Source: Verticillium longisporum
Lineage: Eukaryota; Ascomycota; Sordariomycetes; Glomerellales; Plectosphaerellaceae
NCBI GenBank assembly: GCA_019188255.1
Contig: JAETXT010000011.1
Coordinates: 186,001 to 250,000, forward strand
DNA: 64,000 nt
Direction: 5' to 3'
The notes beneath the pieces were generated by a model, which was not told where the DNA came from, did not search any database, and saw only the letters and a list, made by a program, of their open reading frames with translations. Position numbers and translations under genes: made by a program. Of this stretch, positions 1 through 10,131 are shown piece by piece (within the stretch, counting starts at the first letter, position 1; each line of letters starts with the position of its first letter).

Positions 1-1407
1 ATTACTCTAATAACGTTTCCTCTTAAATAATAAAAATTCTACTTTACTTAATATATTAACTACCCTATAAGATAGTATAGTATCTAGATTAAGTTTAATA
101 ATTTAAATTAGCTTTCTATACTAAGTCTTTTTAGTCTTTTAATTAACTTATAAGAGCGGACTCTATCTAATCGAATCGATTAGCTAAGAGTCGAAACTCT
201 ATAATATATTTAATAACTAGCCCGGTCTATTTAAGCTAAAGGATTTTTCTTTCGTTTTATTATTCTTTATCTATATCTCTAAACGCCCTTTTAATAGCTT
301 CTTCGAATATATTTATATTTACGTAGATATCCTAAATAGCTTACTTTATATCTTCTTTTTTAATATAAGTAAAATAATCCCTAATAAAGGGTTCGAATTA
401 ATATAAAGCGTCCCCTTTAAGGTAAGAGGAGGCGTTAACGACCTTCTCGCCCTAGTATTTAAGTTAGCCCTTATTAGCTTTATAATATTAGCGTACCTAG
501 GTAATAAAAGACTAAAATACCTTAAGGTTATTATCGAATAATTAAAGGGGAAGAGCTTTTATACTCGTTCCGCTTTAAAGTTATTATATTAAGGCTTAGA
601 GCTATTTATTCTCTAAACGGAGCTCCTAGATTATAATAGCTAAATTACTAACGCTATTTCCGATATTATTAATAGATATTATTCTTATAATAAGTATTAC
701 TTAATATTATAAGGTAAACCTACTAAATAAGAGTAATTAAAATATTACGACCTAATAGCTTCCGAAGGGGGAATACTATTAGAGGGTTAGGGTTACTATT
801 TATAGAAGCTTAGGTTATAATTCTAAGATAATATAATATCGTAAAGCGTTACGTACTTATTATAATAGATATAAAATAAGACTTAGATTAATTATTATTA
901 TAAGAAAGAATATATCTATAAGTCTAGAATATCTATCCTTATATACCTATTATCTTATCCTTATTATATTAAATAATAAGCTTATATTAAATAGCTTATT
1001 AGTTAATTATTAGTAATCTATAATATTAGGATTATAGTATATTATCCCGTAAGTTATTCCTTAGCTTACTATAGTATCCTTAGTAAGCCCGCCGACTCAC
1101 CCTTATATCTAAGTAAGCTATTACGTGATTCGCTAGGTAGGCCCGATTCGTATCTTATCGCGCTCCTTGATCGCGGGGTCGTCGATTCGCGGCCTCCCTG
1201 CTTCCTTAGTTATTATAATACTCTAGGATTTTAATATATTACTAAACTTAATTATTAAATATTACTAGAAGGGGGAGGAGGGGTAAGTCTATTAAGTATT
1301 ATCTATATAAGTCTTTACTACCTATTTAAAAGTTAAGTCTTGCTATATATAAATCTCTACCTTTCATCCTTTTAATATTCCCTGAGATCTCGTTTATAAT
1401 TTCAATA
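1..1407. repeat. AT-rich block with saturated RIP signature
   Basis: Positions 1-1097 contain no CA and no TG dinucleotide on the strand shown, checked line by line across block boundaries, while CG, CC and CT are all present. Loss of CpA together with its complement TpG is the classic footprint of fungal repeat-induced point mutation, which turns CpA into TpA in duplicated DNA. Because TG is absent, no ATG or TGA can occur, so no normal gene can start here. A forward reading from about 500 to 1230 still looks protein-like, interrupted only by TAA and TAG, as expected if glutamine codons were converted. The block is therefore probably a transposon relic, but the family is not recognisable. 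From 1098 on, CA and TG reappear and RIP is weaker. Confidence 0.85.
1344..1353 (+). promoter_or_regulatory. TATA-like element before the 1408 ORF
   Basis: A TATATATAAA string lies 54 bases before the ATG at 1408. It sits in AT-rich DNA, where such strings arise easily by chance, so it supports a promoter only weakly. Confidence 0.25.
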
Positions 1408-1728
1408 ATGAGGTTCCAAAGTCTAGCTTTAATCTTCTTATTCTCAGCTCGGGCTTCAGCTCGGGCTTCAGCGTCGTGCCCTGCAGGGCAGGCCAAGCTT
1501 TGGGACTATCGGGTGGAGGACGTTTTGGAATGCCTGCCTTGGAACTGCTCTAAAACGTGTAGTTTTCCAAAACCCTCGAAACCCTCGACACTCGTGGTAT
1601 ACTGTCTGGGGTGCCTACATAGGGTTTCTGGGCGGAATGCCCCAGCCCCAGGCCCTCGTTCCAGCTACTGCTGTAACGAGGATGACCGCCTACGTTCACC
1701 CAATTTTTGTGTTTCGCACTGCCCGTGA
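1408..1728 (+). CDS. candidate small cysteine-rich secreted protein
   Basis: A 106-residue reading with a hydrophobic, signal-peptide-like start (about 22 residues, basic residue then a Leu/Ile/Phe stretch, ending in Ala/Ser repeats) and ten cysteines in the remaining ~84 residues, an even number compatible with five disulfides. Size, secretion signal and position inside a RIP-affected AT-rich block fit fungal effector-like proteins. A 12-base tandem repeat (1445-1468) encodes the Ala-Arg-Ala-Ser repeats of the signal region. There is a serious alternative: the same DNA is open in another frame that joins through a well-formed intron at 1730-1797, and 1435-1447 resembles a splice acceptor. 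In that case this ORF is an accident over an exon of a decayed gene. No family was recognised. Confidence 0.35.
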   Translation: MRFQSLALIFLFSARASARASASCPAGQAKLWDYRVEDVLECLPWNCSKTCSFPKPSKPSTLVVYCLGCLHRVSGRNAPAPGPRSSYCCNEDDRLRSPNFCVSHCP

Positions 1729-1960
1729 GGTAAGTTTTATTATCGTATATTCTATATAATATGATTTTGAAATGATATCTTTTAATTATCATTCTAGGTT
1801 CCAGCTAAAGGGGTGTCCAAGGTGGCTCCTGATCCTTTCTAGTATCTGTATCAGCGCAGAAAGCCAGGCAGTCAGTATACTCAGCGGAGACCTCGTAAAG
1901 TAGGTAGTTTAGGCTATCACTAGGTGGAGGATACTAGGGCTGCGGCTATAGACCGACCAA
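1448..1960 (+). pseudogene. decayed multi-exon gene in a frame competing with the 1408 ORF
   Basis: In a second forward frame the DNA from about 1434 to 1729 is open, follows a pyrimidine-rich CAG acceptor (ending 1447) and stops at a strong GAG/GTAAGT donor. The intron 1730-1797 (68 nt) ends in TTCTAG, and the same frame continues from 1798 in phase 0. The second segment carries two in-frame TAG codons whose likely ancestor is CAG, that is CpA to TpA, the RIP change. Another GTAAGT donor lies at 1961. The coherent splicing and RIP-type stops suggest a former gene inactivated by RIP leaking from the flanking repeat. No start codon is visible and the product is unknown. Confidence 0.35.
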
Positions 1961-2477
1961 GTAAGTTAGATTAGAGGCTATTTTAATAGGATTAAGTTAT
2001 TATAATAGGTTTAATTTGATTTACTTCAATTTATAAAGGTTCAATTAGAATAAAATACTAATCGGTGCCTGTGCTGGTGGCGGGGGCGATTGGGGTGTTC
2101 AGCCTGGTGTTTTGAGCGTGTGCTTGGATCGTAGGGATGGATGGGTCGTTGTTTGCCGTTCAGGAGTGTTGGCTTGTCAAAGGATTTTGTGATTTAAACC
2201 TGGCGTCTTGACATCTTGTCTCGTCATGTTGTCTTGCGATTTCTGACTGACTGCCTCTTTATCACATTCTCTTGACACCAAAACCTCAGACGGGCATTAG
2301 GTAAAGGGTATCATTTTGTCTATATCCCGCCATCTATGCAATCGTACACCATTTTGACTACCCGCCGCTCGAAATCAAATGCTATTCATTAAAGTGGCAG
2401 CAGACGAGCTGTCTGTGGTCGAGAACCGACAATAAGAACCGACAATAAGAACCGAAATAAAATCCTTCCAAAATATC
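1961..2477. other. RIP block edge and 3' flank of the permease
   Basis: AT-rich sequence persists to about 2060, then base composition returns to that of the neighbouring genes. A 13-base direct repeat (GAACCGACAATAA) occurs twice at 2423-2448 with a third partial copy to 2460. No gene seen. Confidence 0.5.
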
Positions 2478-4012
2478 CTACAGGTCATAGCGTCCCTTGA
2501 CGAGGTCAACCTCGGACAGCTTGACAGGGCGTCCGCGGAAGATGGCCTTGTGGACGACGAACAGGACGAGGAAGATGAGCGGCGAGATGTAGGCGGCGAA
2601 GAAGTCGCTCGTGCTCCAGTCGATGAAGACGGTGAAGCCGTTGGTCAGCAGGATGAGGACGATGAAGAAGAGGCCGAACCACGAGAGGTAGGGCTGCAGC
2701 GGCGCGGCGTAGGGCAGGGTGGCGCGGTCGATGCCCTGGAGGCGCAGGGCGGCCTGGAAGCGCAGGTGGCAGACGCTGATGCAGGACCAGGAGATGAAGC
2801 CGGCGACGGCGACAATGTTGAGGAGCCAGCCGAAGACGACGCCGCCGTCGGCCGAGAGGTTGAGGAAGGCGAGGAAGCCCATGGCGGCGGTGACGGCAAC
2901 GGCGTAGTGCCGTGGCGGTTGGTGCGCGTGATCCACTGGGGCGCGTGGCCCTCGGAGGCGAGGGCCAGCAGGATGCGGCTGCCCGAGTAGACGTTGGAGT
3001 TGGCGGCCGAGAGGACGGCGGTCAGGAGGACGGCGTTGATAATGTCGGGCAGGACCTTGACGCCGGCGCGCTGGGCGGCGATGACGAGGGGCGAGGCGCT
3101 GGCGTCCTTGCCGCCGGACAGCAGGCGCTCGTCGTCCGAGGGCACGAGCAGGCCGAGGAAGAAGACGGTGGCGATGAAGAGGCAGAAGATGCCCCAAAAG
3201 GTGACGCGGATGGCGCGCGGCACGCTCTTGGCCGGGTCGCGGCACTCGCCGGCGCCGATGCCGACGAGCTCGGAGCCCTGGAAGGAGAAGCCGGCGATGA
3301 TGAGGACGGACCAGAAGCCGACAAACTTGCCCGTGGCGCCGTCGACCATGTACTCGACAAAGGGCCCGGGCTGGCTCCAGTGCTTGAAGCCGATGTAGCC
3401 CTCGTCGCCGACGCCGGCGTTGACGCAGACGGCGAAAATGATCCAGCCGACAATGGTGACGACCTTGATGGAGGAGAACCACATCTCGAGCTCGCCGAAC
3501 CAGCGGACGGGCATGTAGTTGATGGCGGTGAAGACGACCCAGAAGACGGCGATGAAGATGCCGACGCTGAGGGACGAGTTCCAGTACTGGATGATGAGGC
3601 CGGCGGCGCAGAGCTCGAGCGCAAAGGTGACGGACCAGGAGAACCAGTAGGTCCAGCCCATGGCGAAGCCGAGCGAGTGGTCGCAGAAGCGCGAGGCGTA
3701 GGCCGTGAAGGAGCCGGCGACGGGGATGTAGGTGGCCATCTCGCCGAGCGACGTCATGACGGAGAAGACGACGGCGCCGATGAAGGCAAAGGCGAGCAGG
3801 GAGCCGAGGGGGCCCGCCGAGCCCAGGGCATCGGCGGTACCGAGGAAGAGACCGGTGCCGATGGTGCCGCCGATGGCGATGAACTGAAGGTGACGACTCG
3901 ACAGGGTGCGCTGGAGGCCGGCATCACCAGTCTCGAGGTCCGTCTTGGGCTCAGCACCGGGGCTCGGCGGGGAGAAGGCCATGGCCTCGGAGGTGTGGGG
4001 GGTCTTTTCCAT
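2478..4012 (-). pseudogene. amino acid permease (APC/YAT family) with a frameshift
   Basis: Proton-coupled amino acid uptake transporter of the plasma membrane, in the Gap1-like YAT family. The N-terminal part reads from ATG 4012 (17 codons inside a longer reading that begins with a poly-Leu run made by a GGA/TCC microsatellite; the inner Met is preferred). Family features visible are the IAIGGTIGTGLFLGT helix 1 motif, a SLGEMA helix, and GSELVGIGAGE in helix 6. Near 2901-2912 the frame breaks: the segment before it ends at NRHGT, and the conserved continuation (YAVAVTAAMGFLAFLN to the C-terminus at 2478) lies in another frame. The total of 1,535 nt is one base short of a multiple of three. 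No intron can explain a loss of bases. Either the allele is dead, losing about the last three helices, or the assembly has a small deletion. Confidence 0.8.
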
Positions 4013-4016
4013 GGCG

Positions 4017-4053
4017 GGGAGGAGGAGGAGGAGGAGGAGGAGGAGGAGGAGGG
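4017..4053. repeat. GGA/TCC microsatellite in the permease 5' leader
   Basis: About a dozen GGA-type triplets directly upstream of the permease start codon. They create a spurious poly-leucine extension in frame with the permease. Confidence 0.8.
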
Positions 4054-5815
4054 GAAGAGGCAAGTGAGGAACTCGATGATGAAGTGTGAATGATGTGGGA
4101 TCAAGCGTGGAGGAGGAGGAGGAGGCGAGCAGGCAGGGAGGAAGCTATTATGTACATTGAACAGCAGGACATGGTATGATGAGTAACAATGGGCAATGGG
4201 TAGAGGCCGGGGCCAAGTCGATCGAGGCCCACCGGCGGAGGAGAGGGGACCCACGGCCGGGGCGAGCGCGGTTCGAGCTGCATGGAGCAGAAAAATAGGA
4301 TTTCAGAGGGTGGTTCAAAGCTGGCCATTATCAGGTCTCTACGGCTTGGGTCGAGTTTCGTAGACGCCGTGGTCACTTCGCCAGCTTGGTGGCGCGGGTA
4401 GCACCGGGCTCACCGGCCTCGGGATCCACAAGACTCAAGATTCGGAGCGACAACAAGGCCAAAGAGGCAAAAGACGGGGGCGTTTTCTCTCGAGACTTCG
4501 GACTATCCGCCTCATGTCAGCGTCCGATCCATCTCCGGTCTGTCTCCGTGCCAATGGGAAAGTGTCGAGCGCCGTTGACCACACAGAGAAATTTTCTCGA
4601 ACAAACTGAAGGGGTGTCTCCCCTGGTCGATGTTGTCTCGTCTCAACCTGCCGTTAGGGAAAACTCTGCACGCGGGGACCCATCGGCACGTAACGAGAAC
4701 CATTTTTCTTGCTTCCTCTGCAGGCCCATCGCGTGTGGATCGGCCAGAGTGCCGCGCTGTCTGCGGCAGCCCGCGTGCCGGCCTCGTCTATTCCTGCTGT
4801 TAGCGGCATTTTTCGGGAGAGGCTGTATGCCCGCTGTACTGTTTGCTCCCTTGGCTGCTGTGCTGTTGTGCTGCTGTACTACTGTGTATGCTCATGTTTG
4901 TACTGCTGCTGTACTGTATGCTCCTTTGACTACATGCTGCTCATGGTAATGATGCTTCCCGTATATCGTTGCTTCGTGCAAGCCTCTTCAATCTTGGTCT
5001 TCAGCTCCCTGTACAGCGCCAAGTCAGACGACCTGCTGAATTCTAGCTCAAGTGGTCGACAAAACAATGGCCCACCAAAGAGAGACGATCCCAGTTTACC
5101 AGTACATCAGCGCCAAACTATGCCTCGTTGTCACGTAGCAAGCCCAAGGTACTGAAAGGCATTTTGTGGTCCATTCTTTCTCTCGAGCGCTGGAGCTGTC
5201 ATTCATACCATGGCAGAGACTGCACGCGTCAGAGTCATGGCGCTGTTGATCCGCTCCCACCATGACTCCTTTGACTCCTCCTAGAGAAACCCACTTCGAC
5301 GACGGCCGAGCTCCGAGCTCGCATTGCACACAGCCGCTTGTCACATTCGTTCCCTCTGTTCATCACACGGTCGAGGCCTTCTCCCGGACTGCCAAGACGT
5401 CGCGCTTCATCTTGATCAGGCCTCGTCGTCGGAAATGATCGGTCTTGGTTTTTTTCTATGCTCCATCAAAATATCGACACAAAATATCGACACAAAATAT
5501 CGACACACTTGTCGCCGTTTCCTTTTGACCCAGACTGAAGTGAATCCCCTCATCTCCCCCTCCTCGGCCGAGCTGTCGGGCCTATTCTTGTTCCCACTGT
5601 AGATACCTAGTTCGAGGCGCTACGACCCAGAACCAGGACCAGGACCCAGGATCTCTCATCATGAGCGTCACTTCTTTGCTGTCAAGTATTTCCTTTGGCT
5701 CGACAAGCCTTGGGCTACACAGGTCACCAGATACCAAAGGCATACACATCCTTCCGTGAAGTGCTGGCCAGCGCGTGAGCAAATATATATATCATTATTA
5801 TCAGTAAGACCACCC
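4054..5815. other. intergenic region without a supported gene
   Basis: Upstream region of the permease and 3' flank of the rhodopsin-domain gene. The short ORFs here have no recognisable domain. A 13-base unit (AAAATATCGACAC) is repeated three times in tandem at 5468-5506. Confidence 0.5.
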
Positions 5816-7368
5816 TCACAACCCCCCCGAGCTCATCGACAGGGTCCTATTGTCTCGTATGGGGTTCTCCCGTATGACGATCCGCACCTCGCGCGACGCG
5901 CCCTCCAGCGCGTCTGCCCTTGATCCATCCCCTCGGGTCCGCCTCTCGCTCTCCCCCTCGTCCTCCTCCTCGTCGCGCGACCCGGCCCACCCCCTCGGAC
6001 TGCTGCCGGCCCTCGACTGCTGCTCCAGATCCCCCCTCACCGGCCGCAGATGCTCCATGTCGTCGCCACGGTCCTCCCCCGCGCCGCCACGGCTGCTGCC
6101 CCGCCGCCCAAAGTGCTCCATCTCGAAAAAGTGCGCCGTCTCCCGCGGGCCCACGCCCCACACGGCTCGCGGCGACGTGATGCCGGCTGCTGCTGCTGCT
6201 GCTGCTGCTGTCTTGGTTGTGCTCGCCACGTTGCCTCTGTTCCTGTTATTGGTGCCTCTTGCGACGCCCTTGTCTGGCTTGGTCTGCGTGCCCGTGTTCG
6301 TGCCCCCGCCCGTGGAAGGCGACGAGAACAGATTGAGGCGCCGCAGCAGCGCCTTCTCGCGCGTGCCCATGCGCGGCTCGCCGGCGGCCCTGGCGCCCTG
6401 GAACATGGCGCGCAGCACGGGGATCGAGGCGGCGATGATGGTGACGGCGCTCTCGGCGGCGCCCCAGATGACGAGGTCGACCGTCTCGATCATGTCGCTG
6501 TCGCCGATGGCGTGGAGCGTCGAGATTTTGACAAACGACACGATGCCGGCGCTGGCTCGTCAGCTCGGCACGAAAGTGACGGGACATTCAGAAGAATGGG
6601 GCAGGCAGAGAGAGAACGTACAAAACACCCATGCTCATGGCAATCAGCACGCCGAGCTTCTCGCGGCGCGTCAGCTCGAGCCCCCAGATCATGCGCCACG
6701 GCAGCATGGCGAGCAGCACGTCCATGGCGCCCGAGTAGGCGGACGAGGCAATGTTGTAGTTGCGGTGGACGTGCTGCGGCCAGCAGGTGCCCTCGACGGC
6801 GACGGTGCGCCACGTCTTGTCGACGGGCGAGCACTGGACCCAGGTGATGAGCACGGCGCCGCCGAGCACGAGGTTCATCGACACGATGAGGAACCATATG
6901 AGCCAGCGCATCCACCGCTCCGACGCCAGCCGCTGCAGCGTCAGCGCGAACGACGTCTTGCTCCACGCCGCCGCGACGATGGAGAAGGACCCGCTGAGGT
7001 TGCCGTGCAGGAGGAGCCACGCGAACGTCGACTGGTCGATGTTCCAGCTGTGCTTGCCGAGGTCGAAGCCGACGGCGACGGTCGCGAACGACGACAGCAG
7101 GATGAGGGCGATCTGGGACGTGCCGTCAGCGAGACCTTGACCATCATGATACAACAAGCAGCCCAGCAGAGACACAACGCACCCACGCCGCGATCAGAAA
7201 GTGGTCGTCCAGCCAGAGCCCGCGCCGGCGCGTGAACTTGCAGTACAGCCGCAGACCCAGGAACAGCCCCGACACGGCCGTCAGCGACCACACCGTCGCG
7301 TTGAGCCGCGGGCCCAGGTCGTCGTCCGGCAGCTGGTCAAAGTCGAACGGCCTGTTGTCGTCGGCCAT
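5816..7368 (-). CDS. rhodopsin-domain integral membrane protein (Pth11-like)
   Basis: Three exons, 7368-7183, 7112-6622 and 6551-5816, joined by two 70-nt introns. The first intron has a CTGAC branch site and CCCAG acceptor, the second a GTACGT donor. The product is 470 residues. Seven hydrophobic segments fill roughly residues 25-290. The first cytoplasmic loop carries GLWLDDHFL, and LGKH follows helix 3, both typical of the large fungal rhodopsin-domain family to which Pth11-related receptors belong. The C-terminal tail of about 180 residues is hydrophilic, with a poly-Ala stretch encoded by a GCT-type repeat and many Arg, Ser and Gly. Members are surface receptors or sensors of unknown ligand; no CFEM domain precedes the helices. 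An in-frame ATG at 7512 would add 48 residues; 7368 fits the family's short N-terminus better. Confidence 0.82.
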
Positions 7369-8737
7369 TTTGTGCGCGCACGTGTGAGAGAGAGAGAGAG
7401 TCGTCGTCTGGCCCGTGTTTTCTTGGTGTTGGGCTTTTGCTCTCGTTTTAGCCCGGTCCCCGTCAACAGGAAATCCGGTAGCGAGACGACGCAACGCACG
7501 ATCAGCGGCCACTTATCGGATGGGATGGGAAACAGCGGACAGCGGGCAGCGGGCAGCGGGGGGTGGGGAGGAGGATCTTAGAGTATGGACATTATAACAG
7601 CTCGTCGCAAAGAAAGCCATCAGCCGGACGCAAGGGGGAGAGCGTTCTCTTGCGTCAGACTGGCCTCGATCATCTCACATTAAACATGCCCAACACAGAA
7701 CGAGAAACCGGGTAGCATGCACGTTCGGACAGGAGGGAAAGCAACCTGTCAAACAGGCCCTGGTAACACCCCCCCCCTCCTCTCATCTAAGGCGCGCGCG
7801 CGATCACAACGGTGGCAAGGGAACCTCGAGATCCGTTCCCCCTTCCAGACAAGAAAACGGAATATCAGAGATGAAAAGGGCGAGCAGGTTGGGGTGTCCC
7901 TGGACGTCACGTCTCGCTACGCCGCTCCACATCCCGCAGCATCGTGACTTGGGACTTGGGGTCGAGGTCGAACGTCCGAGCGTGGCGGGGGGCCGCAACA
8001 GCCTTTGTGTCAGGATGGCCTCGCGGCAGGGATCTCGAGGCACTCGCCAAGATGGCTCAGTCGAGATCCAGACAAGCCAGTCTTGCCAGTGCAACCTCGA
8101 GGTCCAGTGCAACCTCGAAGTCCAAAGCGGGAGCCACATGGTCGTGATGGCAGCCCAATTGTCACCCTCTTTCACGTGGCAGAGGCCGCTGGATGGTCGC
8201 GGCGAGCGGCGATCACCCCATCCATTCCGTGCCCGTCCCATGCAGATCGATGACGCGCTTGTCAAAGTTGTGACATGTCAATTGACAATGTGCGACGCAC
8301 GATGGGCGAGTGCCATCAGATAAGACTGTGCTTGGCCCTGCCTCTGTCTTGTTTGCTTTGCCTCTACACGCCACCACCTCCTGCACTTGTTGGATTCCCC
8401 ACGAGGAAATCCAGACCACGGCATCCCATCTGCCTCTGACATGTTGTCTTCTTACAGCCCTGACAGCCAGAGCCGCTGCAGGGGGCGCGGTCAGTGCGCC
8501 GGCTGAACTTGTTTGGACGTCAGCTGCTCGCTTGGGATGCAAGCCAAGTTGCAGGGCATGGGATGGCGGCTTTTTGAATCCATGACAGCCATCTTTTCCA
8601 TGAGGCACAGAGCCACTGATTGTATTTGATTCCAGAACATGGGCCAACGCGCCGCGCGAGTCACGACAGTAGATCCGGCGAACCCCACCGCCCTCCCCAA
8701 GAGAACATAATACATCAAGTCTGGCCGGTCATCAACT
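7369..8737. other. intergenic region
   Basis: Divergent flank between the rhodopsin-domain gene and the tRNA gene. It holds an 18-base tandem duplication at 8086-8121. No gene with recognisable features. Confidence 0.5.
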
Positions 8738-8809
8738 TCCGAACTGGTGTAATGGCTAACATTTGACGCTCTCACCGTCAGGCTCAGGGTTTGATTCCCT
8801 GGTTCGGAA
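8738..8809 (+). tRNA. tRNA-Glu (anticodon CUC)
   Basis: A complete cloverleaf without intron. The 7-bp acceptor stem is perfect (TCCGAAC with GTTCGGA). The D stem is GTGT/ACAT with one wobble, the anticodon stem TGACG/CGTCA is perfect around loop CTCTCAC, and the T stem is CAGGG/CCCTG. The anticodon CTC occupies 8771-8773 and the discriminator base is A at 8809. The A-box-like TGGTGTAATGGCTA and B-box-like GGTTTGATTCC elements are as expected for RNA polymerase III. The terminator is weak: only short T runs follow. Confidence 0.92.
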
Positions 8810-10131
8810 TCTTTCTGCCTGCTGTGCTTCGGCATCCGACTACTTCTTTTACTCTCTGATATGTAGCGAGCCAGACTCCTTGCTCCTCAGTCCGGTTCCT
8901 CGGAACCTGGCGGGCCTAGTAGACGCAGCCTCAAAGACCATGTCGTCTTTACTCGTATCGCCACGGTAAATGCACCAACCCAAGAAGCATGCCCGCTCGA
9001 AGCTCTTCACCCAACCCTCATAACCGCGGCCCATCATCTGCCGTAAAGCCCGAAAAGTGAAACTCGAAAGGCACCAGCTGGCCCGGCGAGATGCGGCCGG
9101 TCCCCGACGCACCAGAGCGCCGGGATGCATGCCCGTGGAGCAGACCAGGGTACACCATGACGGCGCATGTTAGTCGTCGATCACTGCGCGTTTCGACAAG
9201 AGCAAAAAAAAGAAAAAGAAAAGTAGGAGCCCGGCAGTTGGACGTCCACCAGCACGATGGACGCTGCGCATCTCGGGTCTGATGCACTGAGGGGGTAAAG
9301 GACGGGGACTGCCAGGCATACCGCCACGGCTGCTTGGGAAGTCATCTCCGTGTCTTCTGTTCGTCCCGAAACATGCAGTACTTTTCTTTGCCGCGAAGAA
9401 GAGTGCTTTGGATGCCATCGATGCCTCCACCCTTGATGGTGCACCGAAACGAACGCTACTGCCTATCCGATACACGGCCTGGTTGAGCTTTCACTTAGGA
9501 TTTGTGCTTGTGGCTTTTACAGTCTTTTCTGCCTCTGCACGTGTAGCAAGCATGAAGCTTGCCAAAAATCTCTCCCTCTTCTTCCCAATTCCTTGCCAGT
9601 GACTGAGGATTGTCACCGTACATGGACGCTGACACCTTTGCTAACCCTTGTTCCCAATATCGACGAACACTCGTGGCTATCCGCCTCACCTTGTTGAGAG
9701 GACTCCGACTAATGTTTTTCACGAAACTAGGGCAACGCTTGCGATGGCTCGCCTGTGAGCTTCCAGAAGTCGTTCAGGGGTGCGCCGACTCTCATCTCAT
9801 GATTCTTGCCCAGCTCACTCTCCACAGCAAGGCACAACATCACATGAGCCAGGCAATGACATGGCAAAATTTATTCATGTTCCAAACATGGCAGTATATG
9901 CTTGTTGGTTATGTTCACATATGTAGTAGTAACACGGCTGATGCGCTCCGCCCACATGTTCACCTGCAAGCCAGGCCGAACGCCAGTTCCCTGAGCTCCA
10001 ATGCATCCGGATGACCAACTCAATGTGCGCCAATCGTACCCAAGCGTTAGCCTTGCCGCGGCGGCGGCATAGTGACAAAAAAAAACTCCCATCGACTCCT
10101 GGGCACGAATAATGTTCATCCCAAACAGCTC
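8810..10131. other. intergenic region
   Basis: Between the tRNA and the arrestin gene. ORFs here are short, overlap on both strands and show no family features. Nothing supported. Confidence 0.5.

Noticed and set aside
1..1407. A recognisable retrotransposon or DNA transposon
   Set aside because: The protein-like frame is too altered by RIP to assign a family, and no terminal repeats are visible within the window.
2912..4093. Long plus-strand ORF of 393 codons rich in Gly, Asp and Glu
   Set aside because: It is the antisense shadow of the permease gene, whose high third-position GC keeps the opposite strand open; the permease motifs are on the minus strand.
5850..7235. 461-codon plus-strand ORF
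   Set aside because: Antisense of the rhodopsin-domain gene; composition is Arg/Ala/Pro-rich without domain features, and the minus strand has correct splicing and seven helices.
9610..10014. 134-codon plus-strand ORF near 9.6 kb
   Set aside because: No features, poor start context and no partner exons.
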